From Stemphylium vesicarium (Eukaryota; Ascomycota; Dothideomycetes; Pleosporales; Pleosporaceae): a DNA stretch of 64,000 bases. The notes beneath the pieces were generated by a model. The model had not been told where the DNA came from, searched no databases, and saw nothing but the letters and a program-made list of their open reading frames with translations. Shown here one piece after another: positions 47,344 to 59,845 of the stretch (the first letter of the stretch is position 1; every line of letters starts with the position of its first letter). The DNA lies in assembly GCA_004380135.1 (NCBI GenBank), contig QXCR01000006.1:496001-560000 (forward strand), given 5' to 3'. The position numbers were made by a program, and so were the translations under genes.

Positions 47344-50300
47344 CTTTGTGGTGTATGTAGGCAGAACTATATGAATGCCTAAAAAATGTGAGTCAGTTAC
47401 GTAGGTGACTGGAGAGCGGACGGGGATCACGAACCTTAATGCAGTAACCAATGGAGGGAAGGTGATCCGAGCGTGCGAAAATCCCCAAGACGATTGATGT
47501 AATAGTTGACCAGGGTGATGGTCTGTTGATGTAAGGCTGTTGGACAGTGTGCTGAGGATGTGTTGATGTGGAGTTGAGCTGATGATGATTTTCTGAAGCG
47601 CGGGCAAGCGTGTTTCTTATGTTTCCCTGACGCATGGAGGATGACCACGATGGATAACGGGTGCTCGGAATTATTGGCACCATCTCCACCGCTCTTGGCC
47701 GAGCGTTGCTCAGCGCATGGACCGATGCGGTGAGCTAACAGACTATGATTCACAAAGATGCAGGGGTGCTAGCGCGGCTTACGATGCCCTGTCCGTCGCG
47801 GTCGGTCGTAAACTCTTTCGCCCGCATCCACCATACGGGCGTTACGACGCGGAGGCCGGACCTTGGGCGGATATACAGTCCTCCCACGTCAACACATGCC
47901 TGTCTGATGGGTAATCGCCGTCGTTCTGGTCCAAGATTGTTGCTCCGTCGGGGTTTAGTAACCCACGATGCATTGCATCACTCACACCCTTCGCCGATCG
48001 CGCCATGGGCGTTTTTTTGTTTTCGCTTTCCCCTTGCTAAGGCCGTCAAGGTGGTGGTGCGCTGTCTAGCTAGAGCCCTGGAGCCCTGGAGGGATGCTTG
48101 GGCGAGATTGAGCCCTGCCTGGCTGCCTACCTACGGTTCCAGGATGCGCTGTCGTAAGGCTAAGCCACGGGCCTCCCCACAGCCAGAGCGGTCAGCCTTT
48201 CATCTGTGGCTGTCAAAACGTGGCCCCGTCGGTGTCTCGCTTAAGGGGCTCAGTTACACCCTTCACCCTTCATTCTACCCTACCCTGAGAGAGGAAGAGG
48301 TTGGGCGTAATCGGCCTTCGCAAGGCTGTCGGGCCCGACGCTGTTGAATCCCTCCGCGCTACCCATTAGGCTGCTCACGACATCAAATTTCAGCGTTTGG
48401 TGGAGAGGAGCATGGTTCGGCCGACCATGGCAACGCTTGGTTCTCGCGGATGCCTAGCAACTCGGGGTTTCGGTAACCTGAGAGCTTTCGTCCGCGTCGC
48501 CAAAAGCCACACTCCAGGGCCACGCGGACGTGCAAATCAGTTCCATACCCCGCGCTTCAGCAAATGATCACAAAATGAGCCAAGGCGTCTCATCATTCTG
48601 AAGAGTAGACCGGACATCTGCTCCGACTCCACGATTACAAACTTCGTCCGCGTCTCTCATTGCAGGGCCACCCTCATTGGCCGAGTCGTCGGCTTTGTCA
48701 TGCATGCTGAAAAATGCCCTCTGACAAACCCGCTAGCAAACCCTGCGTGCGTGAACCGCTAGACTTTTTGATGACATGATCATGCGACATATTCGCAACT
48801 TCGCTGATTGCGTGCTTGACATTTGGGCTGTTTGGATGAACTGCAACGTGTTAGGCATTGCGCGAGGGGTTCAGGACAGAGTGACCTGGTCGTGGGCGCG
48901 CGCATCCACGCTGATGCATTGGGCTTCGGCTTTAGGAGGCTTTCTTCCTACACCGCGTTGTAGCCAGTGCGCGCCAGATCCAGGAACAGACCAGGGACGT
49001 GGTGACCAAAGCGTTTTCTAGCACCCGTCTCCGCTCCGCCCTTTCCATAGCACTGGCGCCGCTGCGAGGGCGTGCCCCCAAGGACGAACGATCCCGAAAG
49101 AGGCAAGTACGCTTTACGGGCCCCCCTCAGCTTTCGCTTCGTATACCGGATCGCGGCTTTCCTGCGTTTCCATCCACTTGCGCACAGCCCTTTTCGTCGT
49201 ACGAAAAGCATGGGTGCAGCCTCAGCGCGCGACACGTATCCGTGGGTTTAACCTTCTACCGAGTTCACCGCTGGAGCTGTACGAGGCTGGTCAGGAGACC
49301 GCCAACGCCGAGATACTGGCGGTCCACATATATGCGCGCTGCGGCAGTGTCGCGACGCGATGCTGCGATGCCACTTCATGCTGCGTTGAGCAAATATGAG
49401 TCGACAGTCTGCCAAGTTCGACACACAAGCCTTGGGGTACTAAGCCACCACCTCTCCACGACGACCGGAACACCGCGTAGCCGCTTTACCACTAACGTAT
49501 ATTGCCAAAGCTGCGCACACGGTACGCGTCGTATATCAAACAGAAAGCGAACGCATTCGCGCCAACCTTGCTCAGCCTCCCTCACGTCCATGGTACCGTT
49601 GAACGCGACTTCAACATGAGTCTACGCAGTAACATTACCCGATTAGGCAAGCTTCAAAGCTGCGACTCATGTCAGCCTGACTAGAACACTTCAAGCCACA
49701 TGCTTTCGCTGCCCTACTAAGCAGCCTTCTAGAAGACGCATGGCTTCGACGCGCACTGACCAAAGTACGAGGACTAGGCCGCCCTTCGCTGCAAACGGAC
49801 CACTTTGCAGGCTTCGAAGTTTTTCCATTGCATGCATTGGTTAACATGCTTCCCAAGCGTCATGCCGACACTTTCTCAGCAAACGGTTATTCACAACACC
49901 ACTTCCGATCCTTGCTCCTGTCTTAGCGGGTAGCCGAGATGCATCACTAAGCATGACTCCCACTACCATTGGCTTCCAGCCTTCGCACTTTGCCAATCTA
50001 CTCGGTGACAGCCACATCCTACCTCCGTTGTTGAAACCAAAGTCGCAAGAAGATTTGGCCAGATCTAGACCTCAACACGACGTTTGCAAAGCTTGACAAA
50101 GCTTGAGTAGCAAACAAAGGCCAGCCGAATGTCGTCACACTGCCTAAGCGTGCCTGCCTTTATGAACATTGCCTAAAAAAAAAACTCGGAAACTTTCTGG
50201 TAGTTCAACAAGCCGAGCCCTAGTGTAGGTACCGATACGTCAGTGCTGACAATACAGGGTCGAGACCACAATACCGTTGTTCTCAAGTGTGATCGAACGC

Positions 50301-52013
50301 GTCGTGCGGCAATCGGCGTCGCCACTAAGGATAGAGTGGAAGCGATGAAAAGCAAAATCCCCAAAACTCATGTCCAGGGTCTGGCTCATTACTTTTGGCC
50401 ACTGAAGAGAAAGATGTAGGAGTGACTCGTGACGACAAAGGGGCTGGAGCAGAAAAACGACCGAGACCTCTGATTTATGTACTGAAAAGCGATCATGAGG
50501 TCAGTGGGTGAGGAATGCATTCTTTTACCCCAGACTCTCTTCGTCACAGAAGCGACACATTTCGGTATCAAGGGTGATCTGGAAGACCTGTCAGGGCGAT
50601 CTGTCAGGGCTTGGGACACAAACAGAAGTTTTCGACCTTGTTTGTCTCTCTACAGATACCACCACCACAAGTTACGTCGAAGGAGCTAGCTTGGCTAGCT
50701 TCACACCTTGCATACACCCGCCCTCACCCTCATGTTTTTACAACGCATTCTGCTGCAACCCATTCAAGGATAAATTTTCTCTTCTACTAAATTATCACTT
50801 TCGTCATTCGAGCACCTCTCCATCTGATTACCTTTGCGATAATTCACCATCTTTTCCAAACACACGATCCAACACCCACAATAGCTTGTGTTGCTCTGGA
50901 TGCAGAAGGGTAGAGGCGTAGCTTTATGAGAATTACAAGAATTACGATAAATTTAGATAAGATTTTAAACAACTCTATAAATGCAATAATGCGGGTGGAA
51001 ATCAGACATCCTACTTTCAGCTCATAGATTGACATCCAAGGCAACAATCTTGTGTCTGTGTAAGCTTAGCCGTGCGACTGTGCCCTGCAAAGTACCAGCA
51101 ACTACGCTGCCTCTAGAACAGAGGCTGGCATTATACCCACTCAAGAGTTCGCATGTTGGGCCTCATAACTGAGACGTGAGTTTACATGTCAGTTGCTAGC
51201 GGTAACCAACAGTGTCACTTCTGCGACTACTTGGTGTATACTTACTGAGGTCAATAACTAAATCTTATCCACATGGACCTGTACTGCTGCCATCCAGCAG
51301 TGTCCTTGAGTGTCCATTGGGGTGAAAGCACGTAGACGTGGTGCCTGATGCCTACGTCTATCACCACTAGTTGATGTTCACAGGGAGTATTACTGTTGGG
51401 ACTCGGACGTTCAATGGCGATTAGCGCGCTGTCTTTCATCCGTCGGGCTGCAATATGTCAAGTCTCCTTCTGCCCTACGGAAGGTGCCGATAAGCGTGTG
51501 GGAGGGAACCTGTTGTCCGAGACCCTGTGTAGGTTCCAAGGCAGTGGGCAGACCCATATATCGTGTGTTGTCAGTAAAACCGCAAGGATTTTGAGAAAAT
51601 GTATCCACATAGGCCATGAACAGAGTTGCCTCTCACCTCAGCAACGGCTACATCACGCCCAAGTTAATCTCCCGTAGCAAGAATGAGGCGAAAGGTATCA
51701 ATTGAGCCCAAGAATGCTGTCCTTGGAACAGATCATTATTGTAAAACTTGATGCTTTCCGAAAGATGTTGCAAATGACGTCGTGGCCGATCCTCCAAGTC
51801 GATATAGGGGATGGTAAACAAAGAAAGATACCCCACGTGGTGCGGGCGTCGCGCGTTGCTAGGGATGGTTAGCGCGAAACCCTGATCATAACAAACATTG
51901 CATATGCGAATGCATCAACACCAGCCCTATCGCACCCTGTATATCGCAGCACTCGTTCACTGAGTTGTGAAGAGAGCAGCAATTGCATACTTGTTGCAAA
52001 ATATTGGCATAAA
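47344..52013. other. Gene-poor stretch, 4.7 kb, upstream of NDC80
   Basis: This is the largest gap in the window. Open frames up to about 206 codons (47745-48347 and 48999-49619 plus) have overlapping competitors and Arg/Ser/Pro-rich, non-protein-like composition. An A run occurs near 50175. No tRNA, 5S rRNA, terminal repeat or transposase motif was found by eye. Confidence 0.45.
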
Positions 52014-54430
52014 ATGGCCGACCCGGGTATGTTCTCGGTGCGCCGCCAGGTAAGTTTATGTTTTGACCCCCCTCTTGTCGCATCTTACCTCTTCGGCCCT
52101 GGACTCATCTAACACGACGCGCGCAGACTTTGGGACCCGTCAACAACAACGTCTCCGCGATTCCCATGCCCGCCTCCGCCATGAAGCGCACGAGCTCCGT
52201 ACACAATATGCAACAAAATCAGTTCCCGCCGAACCATGCGCGATCGCAAAGCGGGAGTAGAATGTCCCTTGCGCCCGGTCGCCCAAGCCAACCGCTCTTT
52301 GCACGCTCTTCGTCCGGCACGAATCTTGCTGAGGGCTTCCAATCCGTACACCGAAACTCAACCAGCAATTTCGCAGCAAGCAGCGCGCGCAAAAGCTTCG
52401 CGCCGGGCGCTTCCATCTTCCAGACGCCAGCAGCACAATCTTCAGGCACCGCCTTTGAGCAGAGCGCACAACGGCGAAGCAGTGTCTTCAAGTCACGGAC
52501 ATCGCATGGGCCTGGGCAATCGGGCGTCAAACAATCCTTCTTCCAGACGGCACCGATGCCGTCAGTCCCTCCCCAGGACCCTCGACGACTCAAGGATCCG
52601 AGCACCCGTTCACACATGGCAGCCGAACTAATGGAGTTTTTGACACACAACAACTTCGAAATGGAATCCAAGCATGTGCTCTCGGCCAAAGCAATGACTT
52701 CGCCAACGCAAAAGGACTTCAACTGCATGTTTCAATGGCTCTACAACCGGATCGATCCCAGCTATCGCTTCCAGAAGTCGATCGACCAAGAAGTGCCCAT
52801 ATTGCTAAAGCAGATGCGCTACCCGTTCGAAAAGTCCATCATGAAGTCGCAAATTGCGGCCGTTGGTGGGAACAACTGGTATACTTTCTTGGGTCTGCTG
52901 CACTGGATGATGCAGCTTGCGCGTTTGATGCAAGCATATGAAGCGGGAACATATGACGAGGCATGCTTCGAGGCAGGCTTTGATGTTTCTGGCGACCGCA
53001 TCATCTTCGATTTCTTGTCGGATGCCTACAGTACTTGGCTATCAGCCGAAGATGACGATGACGACGAAGAGGCGCAAAAGAAGCACATGGAGCCTCACAT
53101 TAAGACAATGGCTGCCAAGTTCGATGCAGCTAATGCTCAGCACCACGAACAGGTCAACCTGCTAGAGGCCGAGCACAAGTACCTCCAAGACCAGATCGAA
53201 GAGCTAGGAAAGTCTGGCCCGAGAATCCAAAAGCTTGAGGAGCAAATCCGCATCTTGGAAGAGGACCGCGTCAAATTTGAAAACTACAACAACTCAATGG
53301 AATCCAAGGTCAAGAAATACACTGACCGCTGCTCTTTCCTGGAGAAGTCTATCGAGGAGATTGAGGCTGAGCTCGAGGCTTCAGAGAAGGAGCAGCAAGA
53401 ACTTCAAGCCATCATTGACGGCCGAGGCATGACCATTGCGGATATCGACCGTATGGCAAATGAGAAAGACCGTTTGGACTCGTCTCTCCAGGCGACTTCA
53501 GCACGCCTCGAAGACTCTAAGAAGCGCGTTGCAGAGAAAGAGCTCGCAGCGTCACGGAAGCTCGACGAGCTCGAACAAACTATTGAGCGCTACAACAACC
53601 TTGGCTACCAAATCGGTGTCATCCCCTCCACAGCGGTCAACGCAAAGGGTCAAGACTACGAACTTGTCCTCACAATAACCGACGGACCCAACTTCTCCGG
53701 CTCCCAGATGGGCGGCTCATCACAAGACGCCTCTGATCGTCTCCTTCATGACGCAGGAACAGGCTACTCCCCTGCCCACCTCCTGAACCTCGACCTCCGC
53801 GGCACAGTCAAAGCCAACATCCTCTCTCTGCGCAAAGAAATTGCCGAGCGCCGCAACCAAGCACTAGAAGCAGACATGAACAACCACGACCTCCTCGACA
53901 AGATCAAAGAAGCCATGGACGACAAGCAAGCCGAAGTCGAAGCCTTAGGCCACCGCGTCGCTCAAGCAGAAGAAGAATTAGAGAAACTGCGCGAAATCAC
54001 AAACACGCAAAAGAGCCAGTCCGACGCGCAGATTGAGCGTATGGAGAAGGAACTAGGTCGTATGCGTAGTGGACTCGGAGAGTCTGTCCAACTAATGGTT
54101 CAACGAGAAATGGCTGTAAACATTGAGCAAGTCTCCTCCATAATCTTTTACACCTAGAACCATCATACTAACAGCACTCTCAGATACGAACAACTCCAAC
54201 TCCGCGCCAACGCTCTCCGCGAAGAATTGCACACAGAGATTGAACGCATGCTCGACGACATTGTCCGGTTCAAACTCCATGTGCAAAAGTCACTCGAGGA
54301 GTATGAGCAGTTCATTGCAGATGAGGTGGAGCGCAGCTGTGAGGAGCAGGATATGCTCGCTGCGCAGGATGAGGATGAAGAGGAGGGGCAAGAAGATGGC
54401 CAGGATGATGTGGAGATGGATGAGGAGTAG
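52014..54430 (+). CDS. NDC80: Kinetochore protein NDC80
   Basis: Three exons (52014-52049, 52127-54126, 54184-54430) give 760 residues. The N-terminal tail is basic and Ser-rich, as expected for the Aurora-regulated tail. A calponin-homology domain follows (about 175-310) with ELMEFLTHNNFEMESKHVLS, FNCMFQWLYNRIDPSYRF, EVPILLKQMRYPFEKSIMKS and NNWYTFLGLLHWMMQL. A long coiled coil then runs to an acidic C-terminus. Ndc80 with Nuf2, Spc24 and Spc25 links kinetochores to microtubules in mitosis. The first exon encodes MADPGMFSVRRQ. The second intron is GC-AG (donor GCAAGT at 54127, acceptor CAG at 54183); only this choice restores NIEYEQLQLRANALREELHT. Confidence 0.93.
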
Positions 54431-54977
54431 TTTTTGTGACTGCTTCCTTGTCTTCTTCAACTTCTTTCTTGTTTCTACCTTCTTTTCCCTTCTTCCTTCT
54501 TTCCTCTTGGTTCTTATTCAATGTTGCAATGGGTTAACGAGGTCATGATGGAGTTTGTTTATCTTGGTGTTTGAAGATCAGACGGAGACAGCGGGTGTGA
54601 CTGACTGACTGTATCTGGTTGGGAATTTGGATGCGTTTTTCTGCTTGACGAAACAGCTTTCTGAGATACCTCTTTGCCCTTTTTTTATTTTAGTTATCGT
54701 ACTTGGCATATATTGAATTCATTTCAGTTCATTGCAATCAATCTTATGACTCGACAAATGTGATATTGATGCCAACTTCCCAAAGAGCCCTGATATCTTT
54801 CCTCTATTCCTTTGTTTGTACAACACTTTCTAACTTGACATGACTGTCTGGACAAGTAGTGCGGGTATCTCTAACATGTCTATCTCTCTATGTCTGCTGT
54901 ACACTTCCTATATGATCATTTCATATCCAATACACAACGAATATAAACACCCTCACTCTTTTAACCCATCACATGTC
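54431..54977. other. Convergent intergenic NDC80 / FAR1-domain gene
   Basis: This T-rich 3' flank of both genes holds no further gene. Confidence 0.5.
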
Positions 54978-55664
54978 CTATCCAGCCAACAGCCCCCTCC
55001 CACTCGTCAACATCATATTACTCAACAGCTCAACCTGACTTCTCAGGCCGGCCATCTCAATCGACTTCTCCTTGACCTCCTTTGTCTTTTCAGTAAGCAT
55101 GCGCCTCAACTCGGTGTTTTCGCGGCGCAGCTGGTCGACTTCCATAGTCGTAGCTTGCGACGGATCCGGCGGCGGAGGCGGCTGTAGGTCGTCGAGCGAG
55201 GGGTCGATGCGAGAGTCTTTTCGGGTGAGGGGGATGGGTCTGGGTTTGGAGGAGTAATGTACCGAAGGGGGTCTTCGTTGCTGTGGTAGCGGGGGTTGGT
55301 ATATGCTGGGTGGTTGTGGACGCTGTTGGTGAGATGGATTAGGTGCGTGGTTGGGCTCGCTGCCGTTCTTAGTGGACGAAGCAGCAGCGTCCGACACTTC
55401 AACCTCGTCATCTGAGCTGTAGAGACCGTCACCGAGTTGCTGGCCCGCTGCTTTCCTTGCCCTCTTGATCTGCGCACGTATGTTGTAGACGTCGCGCTTG
55501 AAGATGTGTATGCCAGGGAGTCGGGCTTGCAGTACGTCGACTGTCCTTCCCACCCCGCGATCTCGGCCTTGGTTCGGTCCGCCCTTTCGTAGCATTTCTT
55601 GTTCGACAATCTTCCAGACGAGGCCCCCGCGTTCGAGGCTGTGGGTCGCAGGCTTCTGTGCTGT

Positions 55665-55696
<32 letters not shown>

Positions 55697-56552
55697 GGTG
55701 CTGTAACGAGGAGACTTCTGAGTAGTCGTCGCCCTCGGCTTCGGCGTCCATGTCTTCCAGGGTATCCTTACTTTCGGGGAGGCTCAACTTGGCAAGCTCT
55801 TCCTTCGCCGTGACGCCTCCGACGCCAATACGGCCCCCGACAACGCCCCAGGTTCTCTTTCGTTGTACTGCCCACCCCGCACTCTCGCGTCCAGCGTGGT
55901 TATGTTGCGACTCGCCAACGCGCAGAAGCCACTTTCCGTCGTCGAGCTTCTTGCCCTCTATCCACATCTTGCAGCCCGTCTTGTAGCTGACTCTGTTCTT
56001 CCTGACCCTCGTCTCGGCGGTAAGCTTGTGTGTGTTCTTGGGTTGTCCGTAGCAAACACAGGCAAGCTTTATGCGGGAGCGGTTCTTGGCCGTCGTGTTG
56101 ATGCTGAAGGCGTATCCATGCTCGGATGCATGCGACTGGGCGTAGTCGTGGAGGGCCTGCCACGAGGCATGGACTGAGTGATTCGGGGGAGGCAGCATGT
56201 CGAATTGGCTTTCGGGGGCGTCGTTGCGGGCGGGGAGTAGGGCTGAAGCAGGACTGGCAGTCGTGCAAGCATTCTGCGGAGCCGGCGGAGAGTAATGCTC
56301 CTCTTGTCGCTCTGGCGGCGTGTCTTCAGGGGAGTAGCTGTCTTCGCGTCGCTGGCCGTCCATGTTCATCTGACATGTTTGCGCATTGACGCCGAACTCA
56401 TAGCCGGCCATGTTGACGTGTTGGGCAGCGACATGATGCCGTGAGGCGGAGAAGGCATCGTGGTAGGGCAGCGGCGGGGTGGCAAGCGCAGGGCCGTGGT
56501 TGTACGTGGGGACTTGGTTGAAGTTGTGACGGCGGCGAAAGGTAGCCGTCAT
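54978..56552 (-). CDS. FAR1-type zinc-domain protein, putative transcription factor
   Basis: One exon encodes 524 residues. Residues about 130-220 form a FAR1-like (WRKY-GCM1 fold) DNA-binding domain. The pattern runs from RSRIKLACVCYGQ (Cys165/Cys167) through YKTGCKMWIEG (Cys194) and DGKWLLRV to QHNHAG (His217/His219), the CCHH zinc ligands of that family. The polyglutamine tract is at about 286-296. A basic central region (LPGIHIFKRDVYNIRAQIKR, then ARKAA) follows, then Pro/Gln-rich disorder and a C-terminal coiled coil (QLRRENTELRRMLTEKTKEV). FAR1 domains come from Mutator-type transposases and were reused in transcription factors. No transposase catalytic domain or SWIM finger is seen here, so a host gene is likely. 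Its targets are unknown. Confidence 0.8.
55665..55697 (-). repeat. CAA/TTG trinucleotide microsatellite (polyGln)
   Basis: About eleven TTG units on the plus strand encode the Gln run of the FAR1-domain protein. This is a likely length-polymorphic site. Confidence 0.85.
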
Positions 56553-56928
56553 GGTGGGTGGCTTAGGTGGGCTAGCTATGGGGCGCCCTCTTCAACCACG
56601 AGCGACCAGAAGCTGTTAATCATCTTCTGCGCACATGGCACCTTGACTCGAACGACGCGCTGCGTGTTTTGGGTCGCGTGAAAAGAAGCCTGCCTCTACT
56701 ATTCTGCCCATGTTGGTACCTTGTCGTTGGTGCACCCGCCAATTGGTCCCTCGGCACCTCAGCAGAATCTGTTGCCCTTGCAACATCAACAACAAGCAAA
56801 TCGTACCAAACTGTCGCTCTTTTAATGTTTTAATATTGCTGCATTGGCCGACGACCCAGTCTTGTATTGCATTTTGTGCAGCCATTATTGGATGGTTTTA
56901 TCTGAGCAGACCGAGGCACTTGCCGTCT
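56553..56928. other. Intergenic P450 end / FAR1 gene promoter
   Basis: About 380 bases lie between two genes in tandem on the minus strand. No gene is seen. Confidence 0.5.
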
Positions 56929-58690
56929 TTACTCGCGCAGCGTTACATCCACCCACATATCCTTTATCTCCCAAAGCCCGAGCGAGTTGAATGTCTTCCA
57001 CGGTTCCAGTGGATATGTCAACGCCAGGTCAAAGTTCCTCAACAGTTCAAACACCGCCTTGTGTATCTCAATCAACGCAATATTGCGACCCAAACAGAGC
57101 CAGCGACCATAGCCAAAGATCAAGTCATTGGTCCTTGTCATTTTTGTCAGACGCTCACTCGCCTCCTCATTTGTTGCGTCCATGAGCCAGCGCTCGGGCC
57201 GGAATATCGCGCAATCTTCGCCGTAGAGCGTGCGGTTGTTGCGGTGCATGGTTAGAGCCGAGTACCCAATCAGGGTACCGCCAGGGATATAATATTCTTT
57301 TCCACTGACAGTTACCACGTCTCCTTCATCGGGTGCAACTCTCGAGAAGATGTTGGCAACGGGAGGGTGCATGCGCATTGCTTCTCGGACCACAGCGCCA
57401 AGATAGGGCAGCCGGCGCACTTCTGCATCCGATATAATACCAGGAGATGCCGGGGCAATCCCATTCCTCGCTGTTTCGTCAATCTCAGCTTGTAGCTTTG
57501 CATACACTCTTGGGTGAGTCATGACGTAGAGCAGGATGGCTCGGATAGCGGCAGCAGTGGTATCAGAGCCAGCAAGAATCTGCTCAAACACCTCTTGGAC
57601 TACAATCATCGAATCAGCTCTTCCTCGGACACATTCCAGTACGCCCATTACTTACAAAGTTCGTCCCCTGCAAGGCCATGGCGAACAAAAGACGCAAACA
57701 TGTCGGACTTTTCTTCAGTCGACTTTAAGCTCCTTGAAACAACGACTTTGCGTGCTTGAGCCATCATGTTGCCAAATCCAGTTGTGTCATTTTCCGATGG
57801 GCTGATAGCGGGCCCAATGATAGGTGTGTCCTTCAACCAGGCGATGCCCATAGCAAAGGCCGTGTTACCAATCTTGAGACCTTCTTCACTAGACTTTATG
57901 TAGTCTTTAACATCTTTGTCGGCTTTCAAATCACCAAATGCTTCTCCAAGGCCAACATGGCTGATGACATCTAGGGTAAAGAATGGAATCTTTTGCGCCA
58001 AGTCCATATGTCTAGGCGGGATTGTGGAAGTTGTGGAAGATGCATACTTGCGTACCAAGTCTACGAGGTCTTTGACATGCACGTCGATTGAAGGCTCCAA
58101 TGTCGGGTTCTCTTTACCAGAGTACTAGAGTGGGTCAGTCGTTGTCATATTACTCCTCGAACGGCATATCGATATTCCCCGAAATGCACAAGTTGATGAT
58201 TGACTTACCCCAGAGACCATTTTCTTTCGTCTCGCATCATGCCTGTCATTGTCGCATTCCGTAAAGACGTTATCTTTGCCCGTCTCGAACCGGGCAGCAT
58301 GGTAGTACCACGAGGATCTCTTGTACGGTGAGCGCACCGCATTGATGCGTGTCCACAGCTCTGGGTCTGAAGTGATAAGGTGGTTCGGTGCAATTCTCGC
58401 AATCGGCCCTACCGAGTAATGTAAGCAGCGTGTGATGTACCATTCTTCGCATCGTGATACGTACCGTACTTTTCGCACACGTCTCCGTAGTGTTCTGGAG
58501 ATCGACCCCCGATAACAGCTCGGGAATGCCACAGCCAAGACCAACCCGTCGTCCTGGGTCCGGCGAAGTGTCTCAAGCGCAGGTATTGTCGGATTCGGCC
58601 AACAGCGAAGAACGCCACGGCAACGAATATGATAAGATACAGGCGCCGTGGGCCATTTCCGAGCAATGAAGTCTCTGAGGCGCTCTCCAT
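56929..58690 (-). CDS. Cytochrome P450 monooxygenase
   Basis: Four exons (58465-58690, 58209-58408, 57656-58124, 56929-57599), with introns of 56, 84 and 56 bases, give 521 residues. An N-terminal membrane anchor (LYLIIFVAVAFFAVGRI) leads to a proline-containing hinge (FAGPRTTGW). The I-helix oxygen-activation motif is AGSDTTA (308-314), the K-helix ExxR is EAMR (371-374), the PERF-like region is FRPERW, and the haem loop is FGYGRWLCLGRN with Cys467 as ligand. All key residues are present. The overall pattern resembles the fungal pisatin-demethylase-like clan, which has wide substrate use in secondary metabolism and detoxification. The substrate is unknown. The gene is divergent to the methyltransferase across 1.15 kb. 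Confidence 0.92.
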
Positions 58691-59845
58691 GGCTTGCCTG
58701 AAGTGTAGTTTTCGAGCAAGGATTTCCTTTTGCTGGTGATGAACTGTGGTCACGAGAGTCGTTCCCGACAGTGGGGCAGCCCTTTGTGAGGGTGCGTGCG
58801 GCGCGGTGCGCTATAAGAATAGTGGAGTACGGGCACTCGCGGGTGATTCTGCTCGCCGGATGATGTGATCGGTCAAGAACGAATGAACTGTTGGCAACGA
58901 TGCAGAGTCCGGAGTTGCATGACCGCGTTATGTTGGTGAGTTGTTATGGAGCCCCGCCAACGACGAATAAGCCCGACGGAAGCTCCATGTGGGTGACACC
59001 TGGGAAGCCATGTCTGGTTCCTCACAGAGAGTAGCGGGAGGCTAGATAGATGAACAGTGGCGCCAGTGCCTGGGCGGTTCAGGGTCGCCGATATTAGCGT
59101 CTTGCTTTCCCTCCCTGGTCCATGTGCAAACACGACTGACATGCGACATAAGCATGTAAGACGTCGCATGCTGTACTGACGAGCTGCTTCCCGTAAACAA
59201 CAATGCCCTTTCTCTTCTCCGGTGACCCCGCCATGTCGTTGGTGTTCGCACGCAGAAGTCGCCGGCCTGACCAAGTTATCGGACGAATCACCTAGCGAAA
59301 AAAACCCCGGCCGAAGCCCTCCATGCAGAATCCATGAAGACGTCACAGTGCTCCGCGACTCGAAATGGCCAAGTCTGCAGGAAATTCCCGTATAGCAACC
59401 CACAACCACGTTTTTCTTTTCCCTGTTCACATGTTGGTGGATGCCATCGGATCTCGTCGCGCTTCCGTTCTAGCCTTGTGGAGAGGGGGGCACGTTGCCC
59501 TTCTTAACAGGGTCTCTTGGACGCTATTAACGCTCCCCAACAACGTCTCGCGCGCCTGTAGAATCACTTTCAGCATCACTTGCTTTCTCTATACCTGTGT
59601 CACCTGCGAGTGCTATCGGGAGTCGAAGGATTCAAGCGTCAAAGCGTCTATTACACATTCGCTTAACAAGTGGGTGCCAATCGTTCCGGCCCGTTGCTGT
59701 ACGAGTGAGGCACAGTCGCGGTTAACCACCCTAGCATTGACAGCGCTTGACTACGAATACGAAAGCGCTTGAATACGAGTTCGTTCGCATCAATTATCGC
59801 CATTGTATTCGCGTTTTTGAAGGGTACGGAAAGAGATATCATTCA
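58691..59845. other. Shared promoter region P450 / methyltransferase
   Basis: About 1.15 kb lies between divergent starts. No coding content is supported. Co-regulation of the two genes is possible. Confidence 0.5.

Noticed and set aside
47745..48347. A 200-codon plus-strand frame.
   Set aside because: Composition is Arg/Ser/Pro-rich without domains, and overlapping frames are similar in quality; likely chance in GC-balanced DNA.
48999..49619. A 206-codon plus-strand frame.
   Set aside because: Same reasons: no motif, no signal peptide, competing open frames on the other strand.
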